Below the pieces are notes generated by a model. That model was not told where the DNA came from. It did not search any database and was given only the letters and a program-made list of their open reading frames with translations. A stretch of DNA of 64,000 nucleotides from Alitta virens. Its lineage: Eukaryota > Annelida > Polychaeta > Phyllodocida > Nereididae. Location of the stretch: assembly GCA_932294295.1 (NCBI GenBank), contig OW028573.1:4258001-4322000 (forward strand), read 5' to 3'. The position numbers and the translations under genes are program-made. Positions 54,901-64,000 of the stretch are shown here, in pieces (within the stretch, counting starts at the first letter, position 1; every line of letters begins with the position of its first letter).

Positions 54901-55492
54901 TATTTGACTTTGAGAGCTGTGGAAATGAACCTGCTACCTGCTCTTGATACTTTGAGCCTTGCAAACACAATGCCAAGCATACCCAGTGATCTGTAGCAAA
55001 GCCCATTCACAATTGCAAGTCCACTGCTTGTATATTCAACAAGCCTGTCACACGATATCTTCAGAAAATATCGCTATAACAAGTGACGCTCAGATGAAGT
55101 AAATGACAGCAGATCTCTGGCCTTAGAACACAACGAGAACACGGCGAGAACACAACGACCTTGAGATGGTCGACTGCCAGGTTTCTTCATAAGAGGACTG
55201 GTACCAGGTGACAGAAGATTTGTATTCATGAGGAACAGGTGTATTTTTGTAACACTGGCAGTGCCGCACAGTAACTAAACGTCTGGCACCACGTTTTCAC
55301 ATCTAATATTATCGACACTTAAATTAGTTTGTTAACAATATTGTTAACATTCTAATGCGAGAGTCGATAATGTTAACAAACTTATTTAAGTGTCGATAAT
55401 ACCCTCCGTTACGGTATATAATTTTCATACTATTGGTAGATATTTCTCCCAAATCGAATTTTTAATATCTTTTACATCTTCCTTATCCAGTG

Positions 55493-55533
<41 letters not shown>

Positions 55534-55960
55534 TTGCTAATAGAAGATTGAGATAAGAACTTTCATTCAAATAGGGGGCAATTTAAGAAATAAACTAATG
55601 GCAAATTAACTTAAAACCACGAGCAAAAGAAACTCTTCTCTGGACTTACATGGATCATTTTTGCACATGTTGGTTTTAGCGTTGCGAAGACACACCAACC
55701 GGTGGCCAAGTACCTATATGAAAGAAGACGAAAAAACAGCCACTCACTTTGTCTCCCCTTTTTCGTTTGTTATCTTTGTCGAACTGTTCTGTCAGCTCCT
55801 GTAGTCTGCTTTCCCATTCTTTTTCGAATTCCTGTTGTACCCGGGCGTTTTCCTGTTCCCGTTGTCTTTCGATTTCTGCGAATATCCTGTCCTCTTCCTG
55901 TCGCTGGATAGTCTCCAATTCCTGTTGGGCTTGAAAAAGTTTCTCCTTTTGTCTGTTGAT
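45991..55960 (-). CDS. Hillarin/KY-type transglutaminase-like protein (5' incomplete)
   Basis: Seven exons on the minus strand, all in phase: 55748-55960, 54025-54234, 50139-50327, 49251-49333, 48594-48746, 47480-47635, 45991-47386; 799 residues, with upstream exons not found. The first two exons encode a highly charged coiled coil (QQELETIQRQEEDRIFAEIE through EEIKQEMEREF). An acidic linker follows, then the transglutaminase-like core (TYHTLFRRLCSYAGL, then NTWNAVLIDGDWWPVQCNW GARHLV) and three KY-type beta repeats, each opening with WGP (EWGPSKGVRHFGL, KWGPSQYFDRLGL). Hillarin and KY proteins are cytoskeleton-linked (septate/cleavage structures in flies, muscle Z-disc in vertebrates). The three positions that normally hold the catalytic Cys, His and Asp read Thr, Asn and Gln, so peptidase or crosslinking activity is unlikely and a binding role more plausible. 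The first exon here starts at an acceptor, so the true start lies at or beyond 56 kb. Confidence 0.87.
49400..49665. repeat. Direct repeat pair in a hillarin-like intron
   Basis: GGTGTGGGCACTGGATA-type segments occur near 49408-49432 and 49633-49650, each in a similar context (CATTG…GGTGTGGGC…GGATGAT). They look like two copies of a dispersed or local duplication about 220 bp apart. Confidence 0.45.
51316..51424. repeat. Tandem duplication, 54-bp unit, two copies
   Basis: ATCCTGTTCCTG begins at 51318 and again at 51372, each followed by the same roughly 50 bp (GGTAGTTTAATTAAATATTT) with a few differences. Located in the long intron between exons 50139-50327 and 54025-54234. Confidence 0.8.
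52868..52908. repeat. Dispersed repeat fragment, copy 1
   Basis: GACTGCCAGCTTTCTTTCATAAGAGGACTGGGTACCA here closely matches the segment at about 55168-55205 in another intron of the same gene, so both belong to one interspersed family (pattern GACTGCCAG…AAGAGGACTGG). Confidence 0.55.
55168..55206. repeat. Dispersed repeat fragment, copy 2
   Basis: Second copy of the segment at 52868-52908 (GACTGCCAGGTTTCTTC then AAGAGGACTGGTACCA), with a few mismatches and indels. Confidence 0.55.
55307..55401. repeat. Foldback element (31-bp inverted repeats)
   Basis: Arms 55307-55337 and 55371-55401 are reverse complements with one mismatch, around a 33-bp loop. The arms open with TATTATCGACAC. The loop contains a further GTTAAC palindrome and part of the arm motif (GTCGATAA), so the element may have formed from nested repeats. 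Miniature inverted-repeat type; no coding. Confidence 0.8.
55493..55533. repeat. (GTA)n microsatellite
   Basis: Perfect triplet run of about 13 units, in a hillarin-like intron. Confidence 0.95.
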
Positions 55961-56884
55961 CTGCAAATATACAATAAGGGCATGTACTTCTCGTATTAAA
56001 ATGCAACAATTTTACAGATTATAACACAAGAGCCCAAACTCACAATTACACTGTGGATATATTTGTTATTTGTGACAAAAACAAGATACATTTTAACCAT
56101 CTACTCAGGACCTCAATAGCTCCGGATACTTTTGTTATGTACTTTGATAACATTTATCATAATCCCCTAGGGGAAATTTGATTCAGATTTAAAAAAAAAA
56201 ATCATTTTTACTTAAAAAGTGGTCTCAAGGTGAAAATCCACTGTACAGTACACATGCATAATGCATGTTGCAAAGGTATAGGGGCTGTGCACATGCAACT
56301 CATGAATGTAAACAATTTCACTTTTCTCAACAGCTGACTTGCTACAAACACCTCAAGAGTAACAACAAATACTGTTGGCTATAAATATCTGGACAATCAA
56401 TTCAGGATTCCCCTCAAATTGTGCTTCAATGGCATGACTTGAAGCTGATGCTGGTCAGTTCTCTATAAGTAGCTTAACGACGCAATTAAAGGAAGCAGGG
56501 ATGGGATCAACAGCTGTAGTTGCCAAGATGAGCAGGAGAGACGGGGGCAGCCAAGTTGCACAGCATACTGATCAACCAATCAATCGATTACAGATCGATA
56601 AACACGTCTAAGTAGAACTTGCAACATGCAGTATTAGTTCAACCGTGTCCTCAGCTGCATGTTTTCATAGCCAAGTTTATCACAAATCCGCATAATTCTC
56701 CCATTACACTTGATTTACAGGGAAGCACTCTCTCCATGATGGAAACAAATGCCATTCAAATGCCATTCCAAAAATTCAATTAACTCTCACAGTCTCTTAT
56801 TGCAGCTTTGAAAAACACTGCCTTCATGCCCTGGATGAATCCAAACAGTTGCTGTTTACACTTTGCATTGTTAAGTTGCTACGA

Positions 56885-57083
56885 CCAATTTGAAGGGTGG
56901 GTGGGTGATTAGGGCTTTACCTCCTGTATTTCTGCACCTGCTGGGCTAATTAGGACAGGCAGAGACCATGGCAATGAGTTGAAGGATGAAACAGCCATCC
57001 AACTTAGGCTTGACCGGGAATCGAACCCGGGACCCAGCGGTTGGAAGCCCAGAGCACTACCTCTGAGCTAGGCCCCTGCCCCA
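56885..57083 (-). mobile_element. tRNA-derived SINE with intact A and B boxes
   Basis: Read on the minus strand, CCTAGCTCAGAGGTAG (A box) and GGTTCGATTCC (B box, plus-strand 57017-57027) are correctly spaced. The T-arm CCGGGTTCGATTCCCGG pairs well and the acceptor stem does not, so it is a SINE head, not a tRNA gene. The body continues to about 56885. A recent insertion is suggested by the near-perfect promoter. Confidence 0.7.
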
Positions 57084-58626
57084 CCAATTTGAAGGGACTG
57101 ATTAACAGTAGCCAGTTTTCAAGAGTTTATAGTTGACATAGCATTATGAAGCTTTGAAAGTTGCAGAACAGTTGTCTTCATCTATGTCAACATAGGAAAT
57201 GTATCAAAACAAAATAAATTATACCCAGGCAAAAATTGGCACCACATGAGATGTCTAATTGACAGCTAGTGCTATTGGTCTTAAATATAGCTTTCCTTAT
57301 ACGACATGTCTTGGTACTGTTATACCTAAATGGAGTTTAAAAACATTACACTAATTGTCCCCAACTTGTTTATGAGCTAAGGAATGATTAGCATGATAAT
57401 CAGAAGTATCTAGTTCAGCAAGAAAAATTTAGTGTCGAGAACAATATTTGAAAAGAAGTTCAATAACACAGCTACAAAAATCTAGACTCAAGTCATTTCT
57501 AAAGCAAACATATTTTTAGCCACAAAAATCTCAAATTAGGGAAGTTTTTGTCTCCACACCTCAATGCAAAGAAATGACAGGTTAATAGCATGAAGGACTT
57601 GGTGTGTTTCTTGAATGCTAAGTCAAGCCTGTAGCTCCAAAATATGTAACAGTAAAGCAAAGAAGGTTGAAGGCTGCATGAGAAATGGGTCAGTGGAGGC
57701 ATTCAACTTTCAGCCACATGACATTCTCTTCCCAACAGGTTTTCATTTTTTCTTCTCTCTAACATTGAGTCATAGAGTCAGTAAGCTCAAATGTTGTGTA
57801 TCGGTGTCCAAGACCTGGCACGTACACCTGAGAGAAACGCTTTGCTATTCTGACACGGATCCCACACAGCTCTGATATGGCGGACAAAAAATAATAAGCT
57901 TTTCAGACCCTCTCCACAGGCTAAAGTAGATGCGGAGTGAGTTTCACTGTTCCCACATCAATTATATCAAAAGCCTCGATCTGTAGGTCTCTTTTTTGTT
58001 CAGTTGCTTTCAAATTCATTTCGTGCAACTATTACTTGCAAAAATGAGCACAAATGCAAAATAATTGGCCATGCAGATTGTGAGGAAAAGAATGCTATTC
58101 AAACCATGTAATGTCCGTTGCATTCAGATAACTAACTAGCCGTGTTATAAGCAGGCAGTTACAGGCTTCTAAAGTCCTGCGAAACAATAATGCAGATTTC
58201 CATAAGCACTACAAATTGCAAATTACTACAGCAGCTCTTTGCTCTGCACCATTTAAACTTTCCCACAACACCTCATCCTAAAAAGACAGCGCTTCAATTC
58301 AGTTTATTCTCTCCACCATTAATTCTCACGTTTAACCAACAAGAAACTCAGCACATGTACTTCACTCCCCATTCCATGTTTAGAATTACGTGATTAAAAT
58401 TCTGAACTGGAATCACATCAATTGAAAAGTTTGAAAGTCTTCTGCTTGAGGAGTTTTGAACACACGAAAAGACAAACAGACTGGAACAGAAGTTAAGGCA
58501 CATGCAACCCCTAACATAGCATGTAGCTCTATGGCTACCATGCTCAAAGAATTCTGTCCTGCCTAAAATAAATGTTATGGGCATCACCTCATGAAGGTAA
58601 TTGACTAGTTCTTTATTACCCTCGGT

Positions 58627-58645
58627 GGGGGGGGGGGGGGGGGGG
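58627..58645. repeat. Poly-G run
   Basis: 19 consecutive G, similar to runs at 43433 and (as C) at 30191; prone to G-quadruplex formation and assembly error. Confidence 0.9.
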
Positions 58646-59095
58646 TTTGACTATGTCTTACCAAGACTTTCATGCAACATAGATTATTGGCAGTGACTGC
58701 TGCTTCCAACATTCTTCAGTGCTACAGGAGGTCAAGGTTATATGTCATGTGACCCACTTCAAGATCACCCCACTAATGAGAAAACCTCGAAAATTAGACT
58801 GAAGCTATTGTCTCAGTTGTTTATGATGTCCATTGTGCAATGAGAACAATTTTTAATTTTCATAACATGAGTTTGCAAAAACCTTCCATCTATGATGTAG
58901 ACATTAGTGTTTTTATCTTCAAGAATACAGTGTATTTACGTTTCTTACAAAAGCAATGGCCAAAATATGTCATAAAGCACCATTATATATGCAAACAAGT
59001 GACTTAAATGCTGTAAGGTCAGGCGACTTCCTTGTAATGTAATGGTGTAGTGTACCATTCCATTGCATGAATCAGTCAAAAGCCAAAAAAGATTT

Positions 59096-59461
59096 GCTTA
59101 CTTACTTACCTACTCTATTTACTTATTTACTTACTCTACTTACTTATTTACTTACTCTACTTACTTATTTACTTACTTACCTACTCTATTTACTTATTTA
59201 CTTACTCTACTTACTTACTTATTTACTTACTTACTCTACTTACTTATTTACTTACTCTACTCTACTTACTTATTTACTTACTTACCTACTCTATTTACTT
59301 ATTTACTTACTCTACTTACTTATTTACTTACTTACTCTACTTACTTATTTACTTACTCTACTTACTTATTTACTTACTTACTTACACTACTTACTTATTC
59401 TACTTATTGTACTTACTTATTCTACTTACTCTACTTACTAACTCACTCACTCACTCACTAC
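59096..59461. repeat. Long TTAC-based microsatellite/minisatellite
   Basis: About 365 bp made of ACTT tetranucleotides broken by CTACT and TATTT variants. Blocks beginning CTTACCTACTCTATTT recur at 59105, 59176 and 59281, showing some higher-order duplication. Both long plus-strand open frames through it are repeat artefacts rich in Tyr, Leu and Thr. Confidence 0.95.
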
Positions 59462-62400
59462 TTTTCCCTATAATTTTTAGAATGGTATGGTTTTCATGCA
59501 TAAATTCATTTAAATGCTCCATCCTCAGTTACAAAAAAACCCGTTTAGCAGTTAAACAATATTAAACACTTCCTTGTTGCTGGGCTACATTTAAATTACA
59601 AAAACAACAGCCTTAACTTTCAGAGATATCCTGGTACAAAACATGACAGTACCATCCTTATACTTTGAAACTTGCATTTTAAAGTTGTGTCACAATTTTC
59701 TCTTATATTTAGCACTTTCGTCTGGTTAAATTCTATATTACCAACTTAGAACCCAGTTCAATGTTATCAATAGATAAATGTTGCATACTGCAGTGCTGCT
59801 GCTGTGAAAGTTTCTGAGAATTTCAAAGTTTAGCTGCATGGAATTGGAGCATTAGGTACCAATCAGATAACTATCTCCATCTGCAATGTAAGAGCCTACA
59901 TACTGACCTGATAAAGTATTATATCATATGCCAGGCTACCAACTAAGAATCTACAGAATACTCGGTCACTAAACCGAATATTACAAACTGCTATTCAAAA
60001 TGAAAATATGTGGAGAGCCAACATTATATTATACAGTTCTGATGTACATGTATATTGCTATGTGACTTGCTTTTTGCCTCCATTACCGTCTCTGTATCAC
60101 TTGACTTCCTTATAAGCTACATCACCTGTCCATCGATTTGACCATTAGGCAACTATACTTCTACCCTGTAAAATTAATCAGTTCACTAGTTCACTACTTT
60201 TTCTTCATATATTTTTGCACAAGGTGCCAAAGCACAGCAAAATTCTGATAAATATGACAATTTCATGACTAATGTATTATAAGATATCCTTATTTCTATA
60301 AATAGACTGCTTAATCCATGGCGTGAATCTTGTAAGTAATTTCCATGTCATAATAAAGAGATGTACAACTCTACATGTGTGCTCAACATAACCAAACAAT
60401 AATTTACTTCGTTATAAAGTAAAATTACTGCGTTGAGCTTTTGTATAGATTTCTTGTGTAAACAACCTATATATCATATATGTTAAAATGAGAACTTGCC
60501 TCAGCAGCTATACACATTTAATTGTATTTCTTGACGTTTCATTTGAATATGTATAAAAGGGATACATGAAGAAAAGCAATCTGAACAGGTGACAATCTAT
60601 GTCCATGAAACTTTGCATAAAACGTGTTCACTTGCTAAAACCTGCTCCAAACATTTTTTCCCTAACACAACCATCCTAAAAAGCACTTATACCAAACCCA
60701 CACAATGCACAGAGAAGAGGCATTTTCTTCCCAGGACACACACTGAACTTATTCACCAATAACAATGGATCAAATTTTTCGTTTGTAATCATATTTCCCT
60801 CACACAAGAACATCGCCATATTTCTTTCTCCTAAATCATTTTAATTGCACACCTTTGCTGGATGCAACCTTGGTGAATGCCATTTTTGCTCAACTTCTAA
60901 ATCCAATCTTGAGTGCACATTATCTATAATTACACGCTGTCAGTATTATCTTAATCAGAATGTAGTTATCCAAAAGTAACACAGATTTTTCCATGTAATA
61001 TTATCCTTTATATGAGGTAACCTGCTGTTCCTACTTTCCCTTACAAAAGCCAACTATTTGGTTAATTTTCTTATGAGCTTGTTCTGTACATCAAAACGCA
61101 CTCAAATTAAACCACCATGTCTTGTGAGAAGATGTTATCAGAAATAAATGTCATTGCAACGGCTTCCACGGCCCTGGGTTAAGGTAATTAAATTATTATA
61201 AACCTGAGGGGTGTTGAGAGAAATTTAAATCTTCTGAAACTATACGATATAGTGCGTTGATAGTCTAATAACAGCACTCAGCCAGCGATTTATAATGACC
61301 TGATCTTTGTTTGCATGTTTGCCTATCAGGTCCGCGACTGGTTTTAGCCAATCAAAGGCAGTCTCCTGCTTCCCAAACACTGTGTGCTGTCACCAAACAG
61401 CCCAGCAACCTAATTAGGGACATTCTTTGCTAGTTTACCTAGTTAACCAAAATGATTGGTTAAGCTATATACGTAGAGGATAGGATGAGTATAGACTTAA
61501 GATATCTTCTCTTAGAAATACAAGAGAAATGAATTCAAGGCAATTTTTCTGAATTGCCTGCTTGTCAGAACAAGAATTACGTAAACTCAGCACATGAAAA
61601 TCTAATTATTCTGTAATTTATTGTTAGACCTTTAATACCATAAGCCAGCCTATAGACTCTAAGACAAATTGATTAATTTACTTAAGATTAGTAAATGAGC
61701 AAAACATGTAAATAATTAGATCTTGTCTGTTCAATGATTAAATTTGCTGGCTGACGCCTGTGGTTTAATTCCGATAATGATTACTTTATATACTTCAGTA
61801 ATCATTAATTTAATGCTGCAAAGAGGATACAATGAAAACACAGCTGAAGTGTTGGCAAGTTCTCAACGAGCAAGGTATCATAAAACAACATAATAGTCAT
61901 TTGACAGAACAGGATGTAATGAAATAACAAATTCTCTGACGCTCAAAGAAATACCTTACAAAGGGGAAAAATATGGCAAAATTTTTGTAGTAATTGTGGG
62001 TCAGTTTATTATGGATAGCTTTATTTTGATGTGGCTTGCCAAGATTTCTTCCTTCTTAATAAGATAAAATAAATCATACAACATACAGATCGTCAGTTTA
62101 GCTCATGCCCTGGAAAACATAAATCTGTCGAAATGTATTATTTTTCCAAGAAAACTTGATGTAAACAAGCGAGTTCCCACTTAACTAATTCTTGCAGATT
62201 CTCTATCAAGGAAAAACTGTGCATGAACAGGTTGGGTGTGGTAAAAGATCTTCACCTGCTATATAAGGAAGATTTGGATTTGAACATCAGAAACCATTTT
62301 ATGACATTGAAAGTTGAAAGGATTGGTCTTGCTTCCTTAAAAGCTACTAGTAGCACTGATGCAGTAGTAGAATCTATTGGGATTTGGGATTAATAAGGGA

Positions 62401-62984
62401 TTAATATGGGATTAATATGATTCTTTATTGTAATTATAACAAATGAACACATTATTACAAAAAATATTAAGTGGCATAGTTTGGATAAACCCGCCATCAG
62501 ATGAATGATATTATATAAATTACTAGATAGTTATATTATAAACATGAACGGTGTCAAGACTATTGAAAACTTTTATGGTTTTTAACCAAGGGATGGCCCC
62601 AAAGTGTTGAAAATAAACCTGTCATTATACATGGAATATCACACAAGTGTACTTTTTCGAAACTAATATCTGCCAACCACTGAATCAGATGATATCAAGA
62701 ATGATAGTGAAAATGGCATTCTGTGGCACTTTTGACCTTCTGTGAATGCGTTCTAAGCTGGTCCTCCATTTGCACGCTTGGCTACCTGTGACTCATGCAG
62801 GATCCACGTCCATATTACCATTTCAATCGTCTAGTTTTGAGCAGGTTTTTCTTTTGATATGAACTCCTCACACCTTCGAGTTCATAAATCATTTGTTGCA
62901 TAACATTTGGTGACCTCCAATAATTCATTCAATATATGTGCATTTCATCTACATTCATTTCAATTTTGGCTCCCGTGTAATCTA

Positions 62985-63500
62985 TTATATTACAAGAGTG
63001 AAATAATCCGATAATAGTATTGACTATAATTTAGTATCAATTAGGGCCTATATTATTATATTATTAATGCTGTCGTGGATTGATCACATCCATTTGAATA
63101 AATATGAGTTAATTAAATGACTCAATTATATTCCACTAAAAGACCAAAATAACAAGATAAACATACCACAATCAAACTATTACTGCAGATAATTAGCATC
63201 AGTTTTGGTACATTAAGGCTGTCGTGGATTGATCACATATATTTAGTCTCGTGTTGCACCCACAGTCCAGAATAACCAGATAAAAGTACTATTATTAAAG
63301 TACTGAATAAAGTTAATTCAGTATCAGTTCTGGTACATAACCATTGATCATATTTGATTCAGAAAATAACAATAAAAATTCTATTGTTACATTAATAATG
63401 TTGTGTTCAGAGTGTCTCAGATTCTACAACCAAAATATTAAATAAATCAAAATTAAGGTTTGACCACAGATCATATTGTATCAATTTTAGTACAGCCATG
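62985..63500. repeat. Degenerate satellite-like repeats
   Basis: GCTGTCGTGGATTGATCACAT occurs exactly at 63069-63089 and 63218-63238. A diverged ATTGATCATAT lies at 63343, each preceded by a GTATCA-type segment. AATAACAAGATAAA and AATAACCAGATAAA also pair up. Spacing is about 115-150 bp and irregular. Confidence 0.6.
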
Positions 63501-64000
63501 TCTGGGGTTTGTATAACCAATTTCCCACATTTGGCACGACCTTTCCAGGCAAATGGCATCATGCATGACATGAGCTGCAGTCTGGGCACCATGTAGATCG
63601 CCAATATTTGCAAGGACTAGCTTAAACCATTTCCAGCCTTGGTCACGTTGAATCAATAATGCTATTAGCATATTCAATATCTACACAATACGTCTGAGGG
63701 AACATCTCTAGAGCATATTATATTGCATCCAGTCAGGTGTTAATAATCACTGCCAATAATGATACTTGTGGTCATAATAGCCATCTATATTTAACCCACT
63801 GAGCCGTCTCGAATTCGCAGACACATTTAAATGCTACATTATCCAATGCATGATATAGCATGCCTTTCAAACTAAGGCACAATGAAGTGGCGTAACCCAT
63901 TTGATTTGCTGCCAAACAAGACTGTATTTGATTTTAAGCAATACAACCAGCGTATGTCTGGAGAGAATAATATATAGAACATAAATGAGATTTTATACAT

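Larger units (their letters stand above)
55961..64000. other. Upstream intron/intergenic, no coding exon identified
   Basis: Eight kilobases with no exon I can support. The hillarin-like gene begins upstream of 55960, so this is probably its first intron(s) or 5' region. It contains the SINE, microsatellites and degenerate repeat listed separately. Any 5' exon coding a short N-terminus could be hidden here. Confidence 0.4.

Noticed and set aside
57011..57083. Possible functional tRNA gene on the minus strand
   Set aside because: A and B boxes and the T-arm are good, but the acceptor stem does not pair and a SINE body follows.
59063..59473. Two long plus-strand frames of 136 and 124 codons
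   Set aside because: They lie wholly in the TTAC microsatellite and encode only Tyr/Leu/Thr/Phe repeats.
63407..63677. Overlapping minus-strand open frames of 68 codons, possibly a 5' exon of the hillarin-like gene
   Set aside because: The translation has no recognisable domain or coiled-coil character, flanking splice sites are weak, and the region overlaps the degenerate repeat.

Overview
This is nuclear DNA of an intron-rich, AT-rich invertebrate animal. Seven protein genes are split into short exons with GT-AG junctions. Between and inside them lie a Tc1/mariner element, hAT-like ends, tRNA-derived SINE heads, a decayed non-LTR retrotransposon, foldback elements, microsatellites and unusual short-period arrays. 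A non-vertebrate bilaterian fits best. An invertebrate deuterostome is plausible because of the NACHT-WD40 gene and two gene linkages shared with human, but the species cannot be fixed from the sequence alone.

Layout. 0-5 kb: no gene; an 11-bp-period array, a dead Tc1 element with near-perfect terminal repeats, and a foldback. 5.1-13.7 kb (minus): a NACHT-WD40 protein of about 1,840 residues, like NWD1/NWD2. 14.0-16.6 kb (plus): mitochondrial ATP synthase delta subunit. 18.3-21.9 kb (minus): membralin (TMEM259). 23.5-27.8 kb (plus): protein O-fucosyltransferase 1. 31.9-34.2 kb (minus): WTAP, the m6A-writer adaptor. 35.3-36.9 kb (plus): Mn superoxide dismutase. 37-45.5 kb: repeat-rich block. 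46.0-56.0 kb (minus, 5' incomplete): a hillarin/KY-type transglutaminase-like protein with a long coiled coil. 56-64 kb: no gene recognised; probably upstream introns of the hillarin-like gene, with a SINE, microsatellites and a degenerate repeat.

The seven genes alternate strictly in strand (- + - + - + -). This gives three head-to-head pairs (NACHT-WD40/ATP5F1D, membralin/POFUT1, WTAP/SOD2) and tail-to-tail pairs between them. WTAP and SOD2 are also divergent neighbours in human (6q25), and ATP5F1D and TMEM259 are both on human 19p13.3, so part of this order looks ancestral. The genes do not form one pathway: they cover mitochondrial energy and oxidant defence, ER quality control, Notch-type O-fucosylation, mRNA methylation, an NLR-like ATPase and a cytoskeletal protein.

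Points most worth a second look: (1) three separate loci with different sequences but the same 11-bp phasing; (2) the NACHT-WD40 protein lacks the Walker A lysine and may carry an N-terminal death-fold; (3) the hillarin-like protein lacks all three catalytic residues at the expected places; (4) POFUT1 stops without an ER-retention tail; (5) a 1.4-kb degenerate repeat field changes orientation midway. I found no clear new multi-gene system.
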